DNA from: Labilithrix sp.
Lineage (GTDB): Bacteria; Myxococcota_A; Polyangia; Polyangiales; Polyangiaceae
DNA length: 64,000 nucleotides
Direction: 5' to 3'
Assembly (NCBI GenBank): GCA_019637195.1
Contig: JAHBWA010000029.1
Location: 1 to 64,000, forward strand
Part shown: positions 18,058 to 25,993 of the stretch, in pieces
Layout: every line of letters starts with the position of its first letter
Numbering within the stretch: position 1 is the stretch's first letter
Program-made: the position numbers and the translations under genes
Notes under the pieces: model-generated
What the model was told of the DNA's origin: nothing
Seen by the model: the letters and a program-made list of their open reading frames with translations, nothing else
Database searches by the model: none

Positions 18058-18167
18058 CGGGCCGCGCGTCGCGAGCGCGACCGCGTCGGAGATTCCAGGC
18101 CGCGCCATCCGATCCCGGATGACCGCCGCGTTGTGTCGTTCGGCGCCGCGGTGCTACGATCCGAGCG

Positions 18168-19793
18168 ATGGCGATGCAGGGGAAGAGCACCTCGGGCGAC
18201 CAGCCTTCCCTCAATCTGGACGAGGCCGAGCAGGCCGCGGACGCGTTCCGGCCATCGTGGGACGCCGACGACGCGTGGGACGCGCCCGCGCCGGCGGCGA
18301 CCGCGGTCCCGACGGCGACGGCGATCCCCGCGGCGACGGCAGTCCCGGCGGCTCCGGCAGCGACAGTCGCCCCGACAGCGACAGCCACCGCGGCTCCGGC
18401 AGCGACAGCCGCCCCGACAGCGACAGCCACCGCGGCTCCGGCAGCGACAGCCGCCCCGACAGCGACAGCCACCGCGGCTCCGGCAGCGACAGCCGCCCCG
18501 ACAGCGACAGCCACCGCGGCTCTGACCGCGGCGGCTCCGACGGCCACGGAGGCGGCGCAGCCGGTGAGCGCGGCGCCCACGGTGATCGTCGGCGCGCCGG
18601 TGATCGCCCTCGGCGCGAGCGACGCCGACGCGACGGTCGTGCCTGCCGCCGCCCCCGCCCCGCCGAAGGCGGCGGCCCCCAAGCCGGCGCCGCCGAAGCC
18701 GACCGCCACGACCCAGCTCGGGATCATCGCGCCCGAAGCCGCGGCGATCGTCGCGGCCGCGAACGCCGCGCAGGCCAAGGCCGACGCCGCGGTGCCGAGC
18801 ACCTCGACGCGCCTCGGTGGGATCTCCCCCGAAGCCGCCGCCGTCGTCGCGGCGGCCAACGCCGCGAACGCCGCCGCAGCGAGCGCAGCCGGCGCCGCGA
18901 ACGCTGCTGCAACGAGCGCCGCCGGCACCGCGAGCGCCGCTCGGACGCCTGCGCCGAGCTCCGAAGCGCTCGACTCGGCCAACGTGATCGAGGTCGCGCC
19001 GGCCGCTCCCCCGGCGCCGATGACCGAGCCGATGCCGGTCGCGCCCGGCTCGTCGACGCCGTCCGTCCGGCCTGCGAGCGCGGCGGCCAAGCCCGTGGCC
19101 ACGGCGGCCAAGGCGGCGCCGGTCGCGTCGACGGCGGGAGCCGCGTCCGCTTCGCCGGCCGCCCCGGCGAAGGCGGCCAGCCCCTTCGCGGCGGCCGACC
19201 CCTTCCGGGATGCAGCCCCCGCAGCCGACGCGGACGACGATCTCGACGCCGTCCTCGAGAAGAAGGCGTCCAAGACGCCGCTCCTCGTCGGGATCGGCGC
19301 GGCCGCTCTGCTCGCGGTGGGCCTCATCGTGAAGGTCGGGATGTCGTCCGAGGAGCCGGCGAAGCCAGCGCCTCCGGTGGCCGTCGGTCCTGCCGTTCCG
19401 TCCCCGACGAACGACATCCCTCCACCACCGCCGAAGGACGACGAGTCCGCCGAGAGCGCCCCCGTCAAGGTCGAGACCGCGCCCGCCGACAACGCTGCCG
19501 CGAAGGCCGAGAGCAGCCCCTCCGCTGCCGCCAAGGCCGAGAGCGCCCCCGCCGCCAAGGCCGAGAACGCCCCCGCCGCCAAGGCCGAGAGCGCCCCCGC
19601 GAAGGCGGAAAACGCGAAGGCCGCCGCCGCCGCGACGCCCCGCGCCAAGACCGAGCCCGATCCGCCGAAGGCGGTGGCCGCTGCTCCTCACCGCGAGCCG
19701 AAGAAGGCCACGCCGCCGCCCGCGGCCACCCCCGCGCCGAAGACTGCACCGAAGAGCACGGGAGGGGGTATCGTGCGCGATAGCCCGTTCTGA
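18168..19793 (+). CDS. Ala/Pro/Thr-rich single-pass membrane protein
   Basis: 541 residues. The first 40 are acidic (SLNLDEAEQAADAFRPSWDADDAWD). Next comes a long low-complexity Ala/Pro/Thr region, partly made of four 42-bp repeats, with two near-identical motifs (TTQLGIIAPEAAAIVAAANA and STRLGGISPEAAAVVAAANA). One membrane segment lies near residue 365-385 (TPLLVGIGAAALLAVGLIVKV). The C-terminal periplasmic part has Lys/Ala/Glu/Pro repeats (KAESAPA). There is no enzymatic motif. It may be a cell-wall-spanning or spacer protein. The next TPR membrane gene starts 30 bases downstream on the same strand. Confidence 0.7.
   Translation: MAMQGKSTSGDQPSLNLDEAEQAADAFRPSWDADDAWDAPAPAATAVPTATAIPAATAVPAAPAATVAPTATATAAPAATAAPTATATAAPAATAAPTATATAAPAATAAPTATATAALTAAAPTATEAAQPVSAAPTVIVGAPVIALGASDADATVVPAAAPAPPKAAAPKPAPPKPTATTQLGIIAPEAAAIVAAANAAQAKADAAVPSTSTRLGGISPEAAAVVAAANAANAAAASAAGAANAAATSAAGTASAARTPAPSSEALDSANVIEVAPAAPPAPMTEPMPVAPGSSTPSVRPASAAAKPVATAAKAAPVASTAGAASASPAAPAKAASPFAAADPFRDAAPAADADDDLDAVLEKKASKTPLLVGIGAAALLAVGLIVKVGMSSEEPAKPAPPVAVGPAVPSPTNDIPPPPPKDDESAESAPVKVETAPADNAAAKAESSPSAAAKAESAPAAKAENAPAAKAESAPAKAENAKAAAAATPRAKTEPDPPKAVAAAPHREPKKATPPPAATPAPKTAPKSTGGGIVRDSPF
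18351..18518. repeat. 42-bp in-frame tandem repeat, 4 copies
   Basis: Unit starting GCTCCGGCAGCGACAGCCGC at 18351, 18393, 18435 and 18477, nearly exact. It encodes a 14-residue Ala/Pro/Thr unit (APAATAAPTATATA). Confidence 0.9.
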
Positions 19794-19823
19794 GAAGGCT
19801 CTCCGAGCGGCCCTCCATTGCCC

Positions 19824-20939
19824 ATGAAGTCGCGCCGAATCGCCGCAGCGGTCCTCTTCGCTTTCCTCCCCGCGACCGTCTCGCTCCCCGCGTGGTCGCA
19901 AGACGACGCCGTGACCGTCCAGGCGCGCGCGCGCTTCAAGGAAGGCGTCGAGGCGTTCGACAAGGGGAAGTTCGAAGAGGCGCGCCTCGCGTTCCTCCAG
20001 GCGTACACGCTGAAGAAGCACCCGTCGGTGCTCCTCAACCTCGCCCAGAGCTCGGCGAAGGCGAACCACCTGCTCGACGCGTCGAAGTACTTCCAGCAGT
20101 TCTTGCGAGAGGCCTCCACCGCGACCCCGCAGCAGCGCAAGGACGCCGAGGCCGGCCTCGCGGAGGTCCGTCAGAAGCTCGCGCGGATCGAGGTCGTCGC
20201 GCCCGCCGGGACGGAGATCTCGCTCGACGATCAGGGCAAGGTCGGTACGACGCCGATGGATCCGCTCGACGTCGAGCCCGGCTCGCACACGGTAAAGTCG
20301 CCGACCCAGAGCGTCACGGTCATCGCCGTGACCGGCCAGAAGGTCGAAGCCAAGCTCGGCGGCGTGTCCCCGACCGCCGCCCCCATCACGGCCCCCGCGG
20401 CGGAGCCGGCGGGAACCGGCGAGTCGCCGCAACAGGTCACTCCGCCGCGCGACGGCGGGACGACGCACGCGAAGCGGACCAACCTGCTCGCGCCGCCGGA
20501 GAACATGATCCCGGTCTACGCCGGCCTCGGCGCCGCCGGCGTCGGCCTCGTCAGCGCGATCGCCTTCGCCCTCTTCAAGTCCGACGCCCAGTCGAAGGCC
20601 GACACGGTCGCGGGGGACATCCGCGACGCCGCCCGCCTCCGCGGGGTCCCCGCCCAGGGCGTGTGCAACGACCCGAACCAGCCGGACTTCGCCGACGCGT
20701 GCCAGACGCTCAAGGACAACAACAGCAAGGTCGACACGAACGCGACCATCGCGAACGTGTCGCTCGTCGTCATGGGCGTCGGCCTCGCCGTCGCGGGCGT
20801 GTGGTACCTCGCCGGCCCCAAGCGCGACGACGCGCGACCGGCCGAGCCGGCGCAGGGCAAGCGCTCGCCGACACGCCCGCTCGTCACGCCGTGGGCCGGC
20901 TGGAACTCGGGCGGTCTCTCGGTCGCCGGCGAGTTCTGA
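19824..20939 (+). CDS. TPR/PEGA-like exported protein with C-terminal membrane segments
   Basis: 371 residues from the ATG at 19824. Cleavable signal peptide (VLFAFLPATVSLPAWSQDD). TPR-like helices at about 35-125 (ARFKEGVEAFDKGKFEEARLAFLQAY). A PEGA-like beta domain follows (IEVVAPAGTEISLDDQGKVG, DVEPGSHTVKSP). Two hydrophobic segments lie near 240-260 and 310-330. This domain order is a common myxobacterial envelope family of unknown role, often next to Ser/Thr kinases. It shares a direction with the Ala/Pro-rich protein gene and is probably co-expressed with it. Confidence 0.7.
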   Translation: MKSRRIAAAVLFAFLPATVSLPAWSQDDAVTVQARARFKEGVEAFDKGKFEEARLAFLQAYTLKKHPSVLLNLAQSSAKANHLLDASKYFQQFLREASTATPQQRKDAEAGLAEVRQKLARIEVVAPAGTEISLDDQGKVGTTPMDPLDVEPGSHTVKSPTQSVTVIAVTGQKVEAKLGGVSPTAAPITAPAAEPAGTGESPQQVTPPRDGGTTHAKRTNLLAPPENMIPVYAGLGAAGVGLVSAIAFALFKSDAQSKADTVAGDIRDAARLRGVPAQGVCNDPNQPDFADACQTLKDNNSKVDTNATIANVSLVVMGVGLAVAGVWYLAGPKRDDARPAEPAQGKRSPTRPLVTPWAGWNSGGLSVAGEF

Positions 20940-20960
20940 CCGGCGACACTCGCGACCGCG

Positions 20961-21060
20961 ACGACGACCGCGCGGCCCCGACGACGACCACGCAGTCCCG
21001 ACGACGACCACGCAGTCCCGACGACGACCGCGCGGCCCCGACGACGACCGCGCGGCCCCG
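20961..21060. repeat. 20-bp tandem repeat, 5 copies
   Basis: Unit ACGACGACCGCGCGGCCCCG repeated five times with no gaps. Copies 2 and 3 are a shared variant (ACGACGACCACGCAGTCCCG). It lies between convergent genes; the remaining 50-60 bases of the gap show nothing else. Confidence 0.93.
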
Positions 21061-21118
21061 ACGAACCCACGTGCGACCGCGAAGACGGCGCCACGCGACC
21101 CCGACGCTGCCCGGCGCG

Positions 21119-22531
21119 CTACTCGTAGCGGAGGATCCGCACGAAGCCCGGCGACAGCGCGTCCGCTTCGTCGCGGCGAACGAGCGCGGCGGCGTAGCAG
21201 CGCGCTCCGTCACAACCCGCGTCGACGAGCGCGTCCGCGCGCTGCTCCACACGCGCCAGCGACGGCGCGCCCGCGCGCGCCACGACAGCGTGGGCGAGGC
21301 CGGCGATCGGGGCCCGCGCCCGCCCCGCGCCGCCGCTCCGCTCGGCCCACGCGACGGAGAGCGCGCCGCCGAGCGCGCCGGTGAAGAACGGGCCGATCTC
21401 GTAGCCGCAGCGGCCCGGTGCGAGCTCCGCCGTCGACTCTTCGAAGCTCTCGCGGTCGACTCGCAGCACCATCACCTTGGTCGCGACGGCTCCGTCCCCC
21501 GGGCCGCCGGGGCCGGCGGGGCACGCCGCCGAGACGTCCTCCGAGTAGACGATCGCGAGCACCTTGGGCGACGCGTCGACCGCGACGACGTCGTCGTCCT
21601 TCGGGATCGTCGCCTTCAGCCTTCGTAGCGGGCCGAGGACGCCGGCCGCGATCTCACGGATCGTGACGGCGCCGGAGCCCCCGAGACGGACGACGCCCAC
21701 GTCGTCGCCGACGGTGTACTCCGCGAGCTCGCGCTGCTCGTCGTCGCCGAAGTCGCGCTCGCGGAGCAAGGTGACGACCTTGGACGCCGCGGCGTCCGAC
21801 GGGCCGGCGGCAGCGAGCGGGAGGATCGAGGTGCCGTCGTCCTCGTCGAGCACCGCGAAGGCGCGCCCCGGCCCGCACAGCAGCGACGAGTCCCTGTCCT
21901 TCGGCAGCTCGACCGCGTGCGGCGCGCCGCGGAACGGCCGCGACGTCGCGCGCGCACCGTCGCTGAACCAGAGGGCGTCGCGCGTGGCGCACGAGGCCGC
22001 CGCCACCTCGACGGGCGGCTCCTTCGCGGCGAGATCGGCGCCGACGACGACGAGCTCCCGCACGAGCTTGCCGCCGCGGAGCCCGCGCCACGTGACGGCG
22101 ACGACCTCGGCGTGCGCCGCCAGCTTGAGGTCGGCGTCCGTCGACCAGGCGACGTCGTCGAGCACCACCCGGTCGGCGACGATCCGATCGTCGGCGCCGA
22201 TGCGCTGGACGCGGATCCCGCGCGCGGAGACGTCGAGCGCCGCGACGACGACCTCGCCGCCCGCCACGTGCGCGGCGGCGATCGGCGCGCTCAGCCCGGC
22301 CGCGCCCGGCCCGGGCGCACCTGGCTCGCTCCCGCCGGCCCCGCTCGCGCCGGGCGCCGGCCCCAGCGGCGATTGCGCCGCGCTGTCCACCGCCGCGGCC
22401 ACGCCGTCCGCGGCGGCCCCTCGCCCGCTCGCTCCGTCGTCACGACCGAGGACCCGGTAGCCCACGACGACCGCCAGCCCGGCGGCCGCCAGGCCGATGC
22501 CCCACCGCTTCGCGCTCCCCTCGTCCGCCAT
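21119..22531 (-). CDS. membrane-anchored protein of unknown function
   Basis: 470 residues from the ATG at 22531 (MADEGSAKRWGIGLAAAGLA). One N-terminal membrane anchor (residues about 8-27) precedes a Gly/Ala/Pro linker, then a strand-rich exported region with repeating VVxxx/VAVTWRGL-type segments that could form a beta-propeller. Several cysteines occur in the second half (AACPAGPGG, GRCGYEIG, DAGCDGARCYAA). I do not recognise the family. It follows the FHA-sigma54 regulator gene by 53 bp on the same strand, so the two may be co-transcribed. Confidence 0.65.
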   Translation of the reverse strand: MADEGSAKRWGIGLAAAGLAVVVGYRVLGRDDGASGRGAAADGVAAAVDSAAQSPLGPAPGASGAGGSEPGAPGPGAAGLSAPIAAAHVAGGEVVVAALDVSARGIRVQRIGADDRIVADRVVLDDVAWSTDADLKLAAHAEVVAVTWRGLRGGKLVRELVVVGADLAAKEPPVEVAAASCATRDALWFSDGARATSRPFRGAPHAVELPKDRDSSLLCGPGRAFAVLDEDDGTSILPLAAAGPSDAAASKVVTLLRERDFGDDEQRELAEYTVGDDVGVVRLGGSGAVTIREIAAGVLGPLRRLKATIPKDDDVVAVDASPKVLAIVYSEDVSAACPAGPGGPGDGAVATKVMVLRVDRESFEESTAELAPGRCGYEIGPFFTGALGGALSVAWAERSGGAGRARAPIAGLAHAVVARAGAPSLARVEQRADALVDAGCDGARCYAAALVRRDEADALSPGFVRILRYE

Positions 22532-22584
22532 TTCTCGTGCTATCGCAAGGGCCGGGAGCGAAAGCAAGATCGCCGGTGGTCGTC

Positions 22585-23892
22585 TCACTCGTCGACGGCG
22601 ACGCCCGCCTTGGCGAGGAGCTTACGGAACGTCGTGCGCGGCACCCTCGCGGCCCGCGCGGCCGCGCTCACGTTGTTGTCGTGCGCCACCAGGAGCTCGC
22701 GCGCGCGCTCGGGGGTGAGCCCGGGCGCCGGACCGAGCGCCGAGCGGTGGAGCGCGCGATGGACGGCCGCGGCGTCGATCGACCGGAGGTTCTGGGCCTT
22801 GGCGTTGACAGCCGCTCGCATCAACGTCGTATTGAGCTCGCGGACGTTCCCCGGCCAGGCGTGCGCGGTGAGCTCGGCGACCGCGCTGGGCTCGAGGTCG
22901 CGCGGACCGTACTCGAGGCCCATCTGCTCGAGCAGCGCCCGGGCGATCGGCAGGATGTCACCGCGCCGCTCACGGAGCGGCGGCACCTCGAGCAAGAAGA
23001 CCTCGAGGCGGTGGTAGAGGTCCTTGCGGAACCGCCCCTCCTGCACGCGCTCGTACAGCGGCAGGTGCGTCGCCGAGACGACGCGGACGTCCGTGCGTCG
23101 GCCCGAGCCCGCTACCCCGACGCCGCGCACCTCGTAGCCGTCGAGCGCGCGGAGCAGCTTCGGCTGGGCGTCGAACGCGAGATCGGCGATCTCGTCGAGG
23201 AAGAGCGTGCCGCCGTCGGCCTCGAAGAACGTACCGAGGCGCTTGCTCACGGCGCCGGTGAACGCTCCGCGCTCGTGCCCGAACAGCTCGGTCTCCACCA
23301 GGTCGCGCGGGAGCGTCGACGCGTTGAGCGCGATGAACGGCGCCGCGCGACGGCGCCCCTCGGCGTGGAGGGCGCGCGCGATGAGCTCCTTGCCGACGCC
23401 GCTCTCGCCGCGGATCAAGACGGACGCGCTCAGGCTCGCGAGGCGGCGCACCTGCGTCGCGAGCCGGCACATCGCCGCGGACGCTCCCGCGACCCCTGCG
23501 AGCGGCGCGCCGAGCTCGTCGTCCTCGTCCTCCGACGCGCTCGCGCACGCGATCGTCGTCTGCCCGACGAGGACGATCCCGCCGGCGCCGATCCAGCTCC
23601 AACCGCCGTGCAAGCGCGCGCCGCCCACGAAGGTGCCGTTGCGCGAGCCGAGGTCCTTCACGTGGACGCCGCCGTCCGCGCCGACGATCTCGCAGTGCCG
23701 AGCGCTCACCGTGGGGTCGCGGATGACGATCTCGGCGCGGCGACTCGTGCCCACGACGACGGGGCTGCGCGTGACGGGGACGCGGCGAACGCCCTCTTCG
23801 TCCTGGACCTCGAGCACGAGGACCTTGGCGCGCGGGACGATCGCGATCTCGACGGTCTCCGCAGTTGCCAGTTGTGTGCTGTCGAATGTCAT
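22585..23892 (-). CDS. FHA-domain sigma-54-dependent transcriptional activator
   Basis: 435 residues from the ATG at 23892. Order: FHA domain about 40-125 (VVVGTSRRAEIVIRDPTVSARHCEI, DLGSRNGTFVGG), AAA+ domain about 140-370, and a Fis-type HTH at the C-terminus (NNVSAAARAARVPRTTFRKLL). Walker A GESGVGKE, the sigma-54 contact loop GAFTGA, Walker B GGTLFLDEI and the arginine-finger region DLYHRLEV are intact. The FHA domain implies input from Ser/Thr phosphorylation rather than a response-regulator phosphate. Divergent from the metallophosphoesterase gene, with a palindrome between them. Confidence 0.92.
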   Translation of the reverse strand: MTFDSTQLATAETVEIAIVPRAKVLVLEVQDEEGVRRVPVTRSPVVVGTSRRAEIVIRDPTVSARHCEIVGADGGVHVKDLGSRNGTFVGGARLHGGWSWIGAGGIVLVGQTTIACASASEDEDDELGAPLAGVAGASAAMCRLATQVRRLASLSASVLIRGESGVGKELIARALHAEGRRRAAPFIALNASTLPRDLVETELFGHERGAFTGAVSKRLGTFFEADGGTLFLDEIADLAFDAQPKLLRALDGYEVRGVGVAGSGRRTDVRVVSATHLPLYERVQEGRFRKDLYHRLEVFLLEVPPLRERRGDILPIARALLEQMGLEYGPRDLEPSAVAELTAHAWPGNVRELNTTLMRAAVNAKAQNLRSIDAAAVHRALHRSALGPAPGLTPERARELLVAHDNNVSAAARAARVPRTTFRKLLAKAGVAVDE

Positions 23893-23961
23893 GTGGGGTC
23901 CATCGACCCCGGCGCCGCGAAGTTGCGCACTTGATACGACCAACACGCCACCTCCGTCGGA

Positions 23962-23981
23962 ACGTGCCGAAAGCGGCACGT
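23962..23981. promoter_or_regulatory. 8-bp inverted repeat, candidate operator
   Basis: ACGTGCCG-AAAG-CGGCACGT, a perfect dyad in the 121-bp space between the divergent FHA-sigma54 activator (start 23892) and metallophosphoesterase (start 24014) genes. No good -24/-12 element was found beside it. Confidence 0.5.
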
Positions 23982-24013
23982 GCTCCGAGCGCGCGGTACT
24001 AGGATGCGGCCGC

Positions 24014-25864
24014 GTGAGCGACGAGGAGCGAGCGGCCGAGACGCCCCCGTGGGAGAGCGCCGAGACGACGCCGATCGCGCCGCCCGCCCGGCTCGAGGCG
24101 ATCGTCCCGCGCCCCGCCCCGCCCGACGCCCCGAAGCTCTTCTACCGCCGCGGCACACGCTGGCCGCGGGCGATCGCGTGGTTCGGCTTCAAGTCGTTCT
24201 GGGGTCATGTCTGGCACCTCGTCGCGAGCGTGATCGCGACGGAGGACATCGACAGCCGCAACTGGATGCAGCCGGACTCGGCGCGCGCGCTCACGCGGCG
24301 CCTCGCCGAGACGATCGGCGCGGGCAAGCCGGACGCGCAGACGCTGACCGAGGCGCTCGACGACGACGTGTGGATCGACTTCGTCTCCGACACGGGCGAC
24401 GACTACTCGCTCAGCGAGGCCGTCGCGAAGCTCATCGCCTCGCGCTACGAGGTCGACGATCCCGACGATCCCGAGAAGAAGCTCGTCCTGCCGCGCGGCC
24501 ACATCCTGCTCTTCGGCGGCGACACCGCATACCCGGTCGCGACCGACATCGAGATCCACAACCGCGTCATCGTGCCGTTCAACGAGGTGCTGCGCCGCGC
24601 GTTCGACGGCGAACCGCGCGCGCTGCTCGGGATCCCCGGCAACCACGACTGGTACGGCGGCCTCGACGGCTTCGGGCGGATGTTCCGTGCGCGGCGCACC
24701 CAACTCGATCGCGTGAGCCGCGTGCCGGGCGCCCCGCAGCCGCCCGACGACCGCACCGTCGATCGCCTCGGGCAGATCGGCCATTTCATCGAGTGGGTCG
24801 AGGCCTTCCGCGTCGGCGCGCACGTGGTGAAGCGCGCGGCCCTCGCGCTCACCGGCTACACGCCCGTCCAGTCGGCGAGCTATTGGTCCCTCCGCGTCGC
24901 CCCGGACCTCGATCTCTGGGGCGTCGATCGCCAGCTGCGCGACGTCGACTTCGCGCAGCGCGGCTTCTTCGCAGAGGAGCGCGACACCTCGCGGGGCCTC
25001 GCGCTCTGCGTGGCCGATCCGCCCTACGCGTTCCTCGAGCCCAACCCCGCCGGGCAGCGGACGCTCGACGCGATCGACGTGACGATCAAGGGCGACGGCC
25101 TCCTCGTCCTCACCGGCGACACCCACCACTACTGCCGGCAGACCTTCGGCGCGGGGATGCAGATCCTCGCCGGCGGCGGCGGCGCGTTCCTCCACCCGCA
25201 GTGCATCGCGCGCGGCGGTCTCCCCGAGCCCGACGCGGAGTTCCCCGGACCGAAGACGACGCTCGTGCTCGCGCTCCAGGTGCCGTGGCAGATCGCCCAC
25301 GGCCGCTCGGGCTTCCTCGTGCACACGGCGATGGCGCTGACGTACATCCCGCTCTTCGGCGTCCAATGGTCCACCGGCACGTCGGCGCCGGCGACGAGCC
25401 TCGTCACCGCGGCCGTGGCGGCGCTCGCGTGCCTCTTCCTCGGCGGCTGGCGCCAGAAGCCCGGCCGCGTCGGCGCGCTGTCGCTCGCCGCCGGCGCGGT
25501 CATCGGCTTCTTGCCCCTCGTCGTGTTCGAGGCCGTCCGCCTCGTCGCGGGCTGGATCGGGCACCTCCCGCAGGCGCTGTCGCTCGCGTCGATCGCGTTC
25601 GCCCTCTCGATTTACGCCGGGACGCTCGCGATCGGGACGTACCTGATGCTGCTCACCGTGCTCGGCATCGAGCAGCACCAGGCGTTCAGCGCGCTCGCGC
25701 ACCCCGGCTACAAGCACTTCGTTCGGCTGCGGTTCAAGAAGGACGGGAGCCGCGCCGACGGCTGGGTCTTCGGCCGCGTCGATCCCCTGGCCGACGACGA
25801 CGAGATCGTCCTCGTCGACCGCTTCCGGTGGAACAACCCCGCGAAGCGCCCGCCGAGCGCGTAG
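24014..25864 (+). CDS. calcineurin-like metallophosphoesterase with C-terminal membrane segments
   Basis: 616 residues from a GTG at 24014. The phosphoesterase part (about 60-430) has GHILLFGGDTAYPVATD (metal Asp), LLGIPGNHDWYGGLDGFGR (GNHD) and VLTGDTHHYCRQTFG (GDTHH), so the two-metal site looks complete. The C-terminal 170 residues hold about four hydrophobic helices (AMALTYIPLFGVQW, AAVAALACLFLGGW, AAGAVIGFLPLVVFEAVRL, TLAIGTYLMLLTVLG). The protein is long for the superfamily and probably acts at the membrane, facing the cytoplasm; the substrate is unknown. Divergent from an FHA-sigma54 activator that may regulate it. Confidence 0.85.
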   Translation: MSDEERAAETPPWESAETTPIAPPARLEAIVPRPAPPDAPKLFYRRGTRWPRAIAWFGFKSFWGHVWHLVASVIATEDIDSRNWMQPDSARALTRRLAETIGAGKPDAQTLTEALDDDVWIDFVSDTGDDYSLSEAVAKLIASRYEVDDPDDPEKKLVLPRGHILLFGGDTAYPVATDIEIHNRVIVPFNEVLRRAFDGEPRALLGIPGNHDWYGGLDGFGRMFRARRTQLDRVSRVPGAPQPPDDRTVDRLGQIGHFIEWVEAFRVGAHVVKRAALALTGYTPVQSASYWSLRVAPDLDLWGVDRQLRDVDFAQRGFFAEERDTSRGLALCVADPPYAFLEPNPAGQRTLDAIDVTIKGDGLLVLTGDTHHYCRQTFGAGMQILAGGGGAFLHPQCIARGGLPEPDAEFPGPKTTLVLALQVPWQIAHGRSGFLVHTAMALTYIPLFGVQWSTGTSAPATSLVTAAVAALACLFLGGWRQKPGRVGALSLAAGAVIGFLPLVVFEAVRLVAGWIGHLPQALSLASIAFALSIYAGTLAIGTYLMLLTVLGIEQHQAFSALAHPGYKHFVRLRFKKDGSRADGWVFGRVDPLADDDEIVLVDRFRWNNPAKRPPSA

Positions 25865-25865
25865 C

Positions 25866-25964
25866 GCGGCGCGGGCCGCGCCTCGGTCGAGGGCCCGCCA
25901 CGGGCGCGGCGCGGGTCGCGCTCGCGGCGCCAAAAGCGGCGCGGGCCGCGCCTCGGTCGAGGGC
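25866..25964. repeat. 29-bp exact direct repeat, spacing 70 bp
   Basis: The 29-bp sequence beginning GCGGCGCGGGCCGCGCCTCG occurs at 25866-25894 and 25936-25964, filling most of the 129-bp gap between converging genes. Confidence 0.88.
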
Positions 25965-25993
25965 GGCCCGCTCCACGTCGGTCGCGACGGCGG

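Noticed and set aside
15803..21060. Repeat arrays considered as CRISPR
   Set aside because: The units are 19-20 bp and abut directly with no unique spacers, and no cas genes are present.
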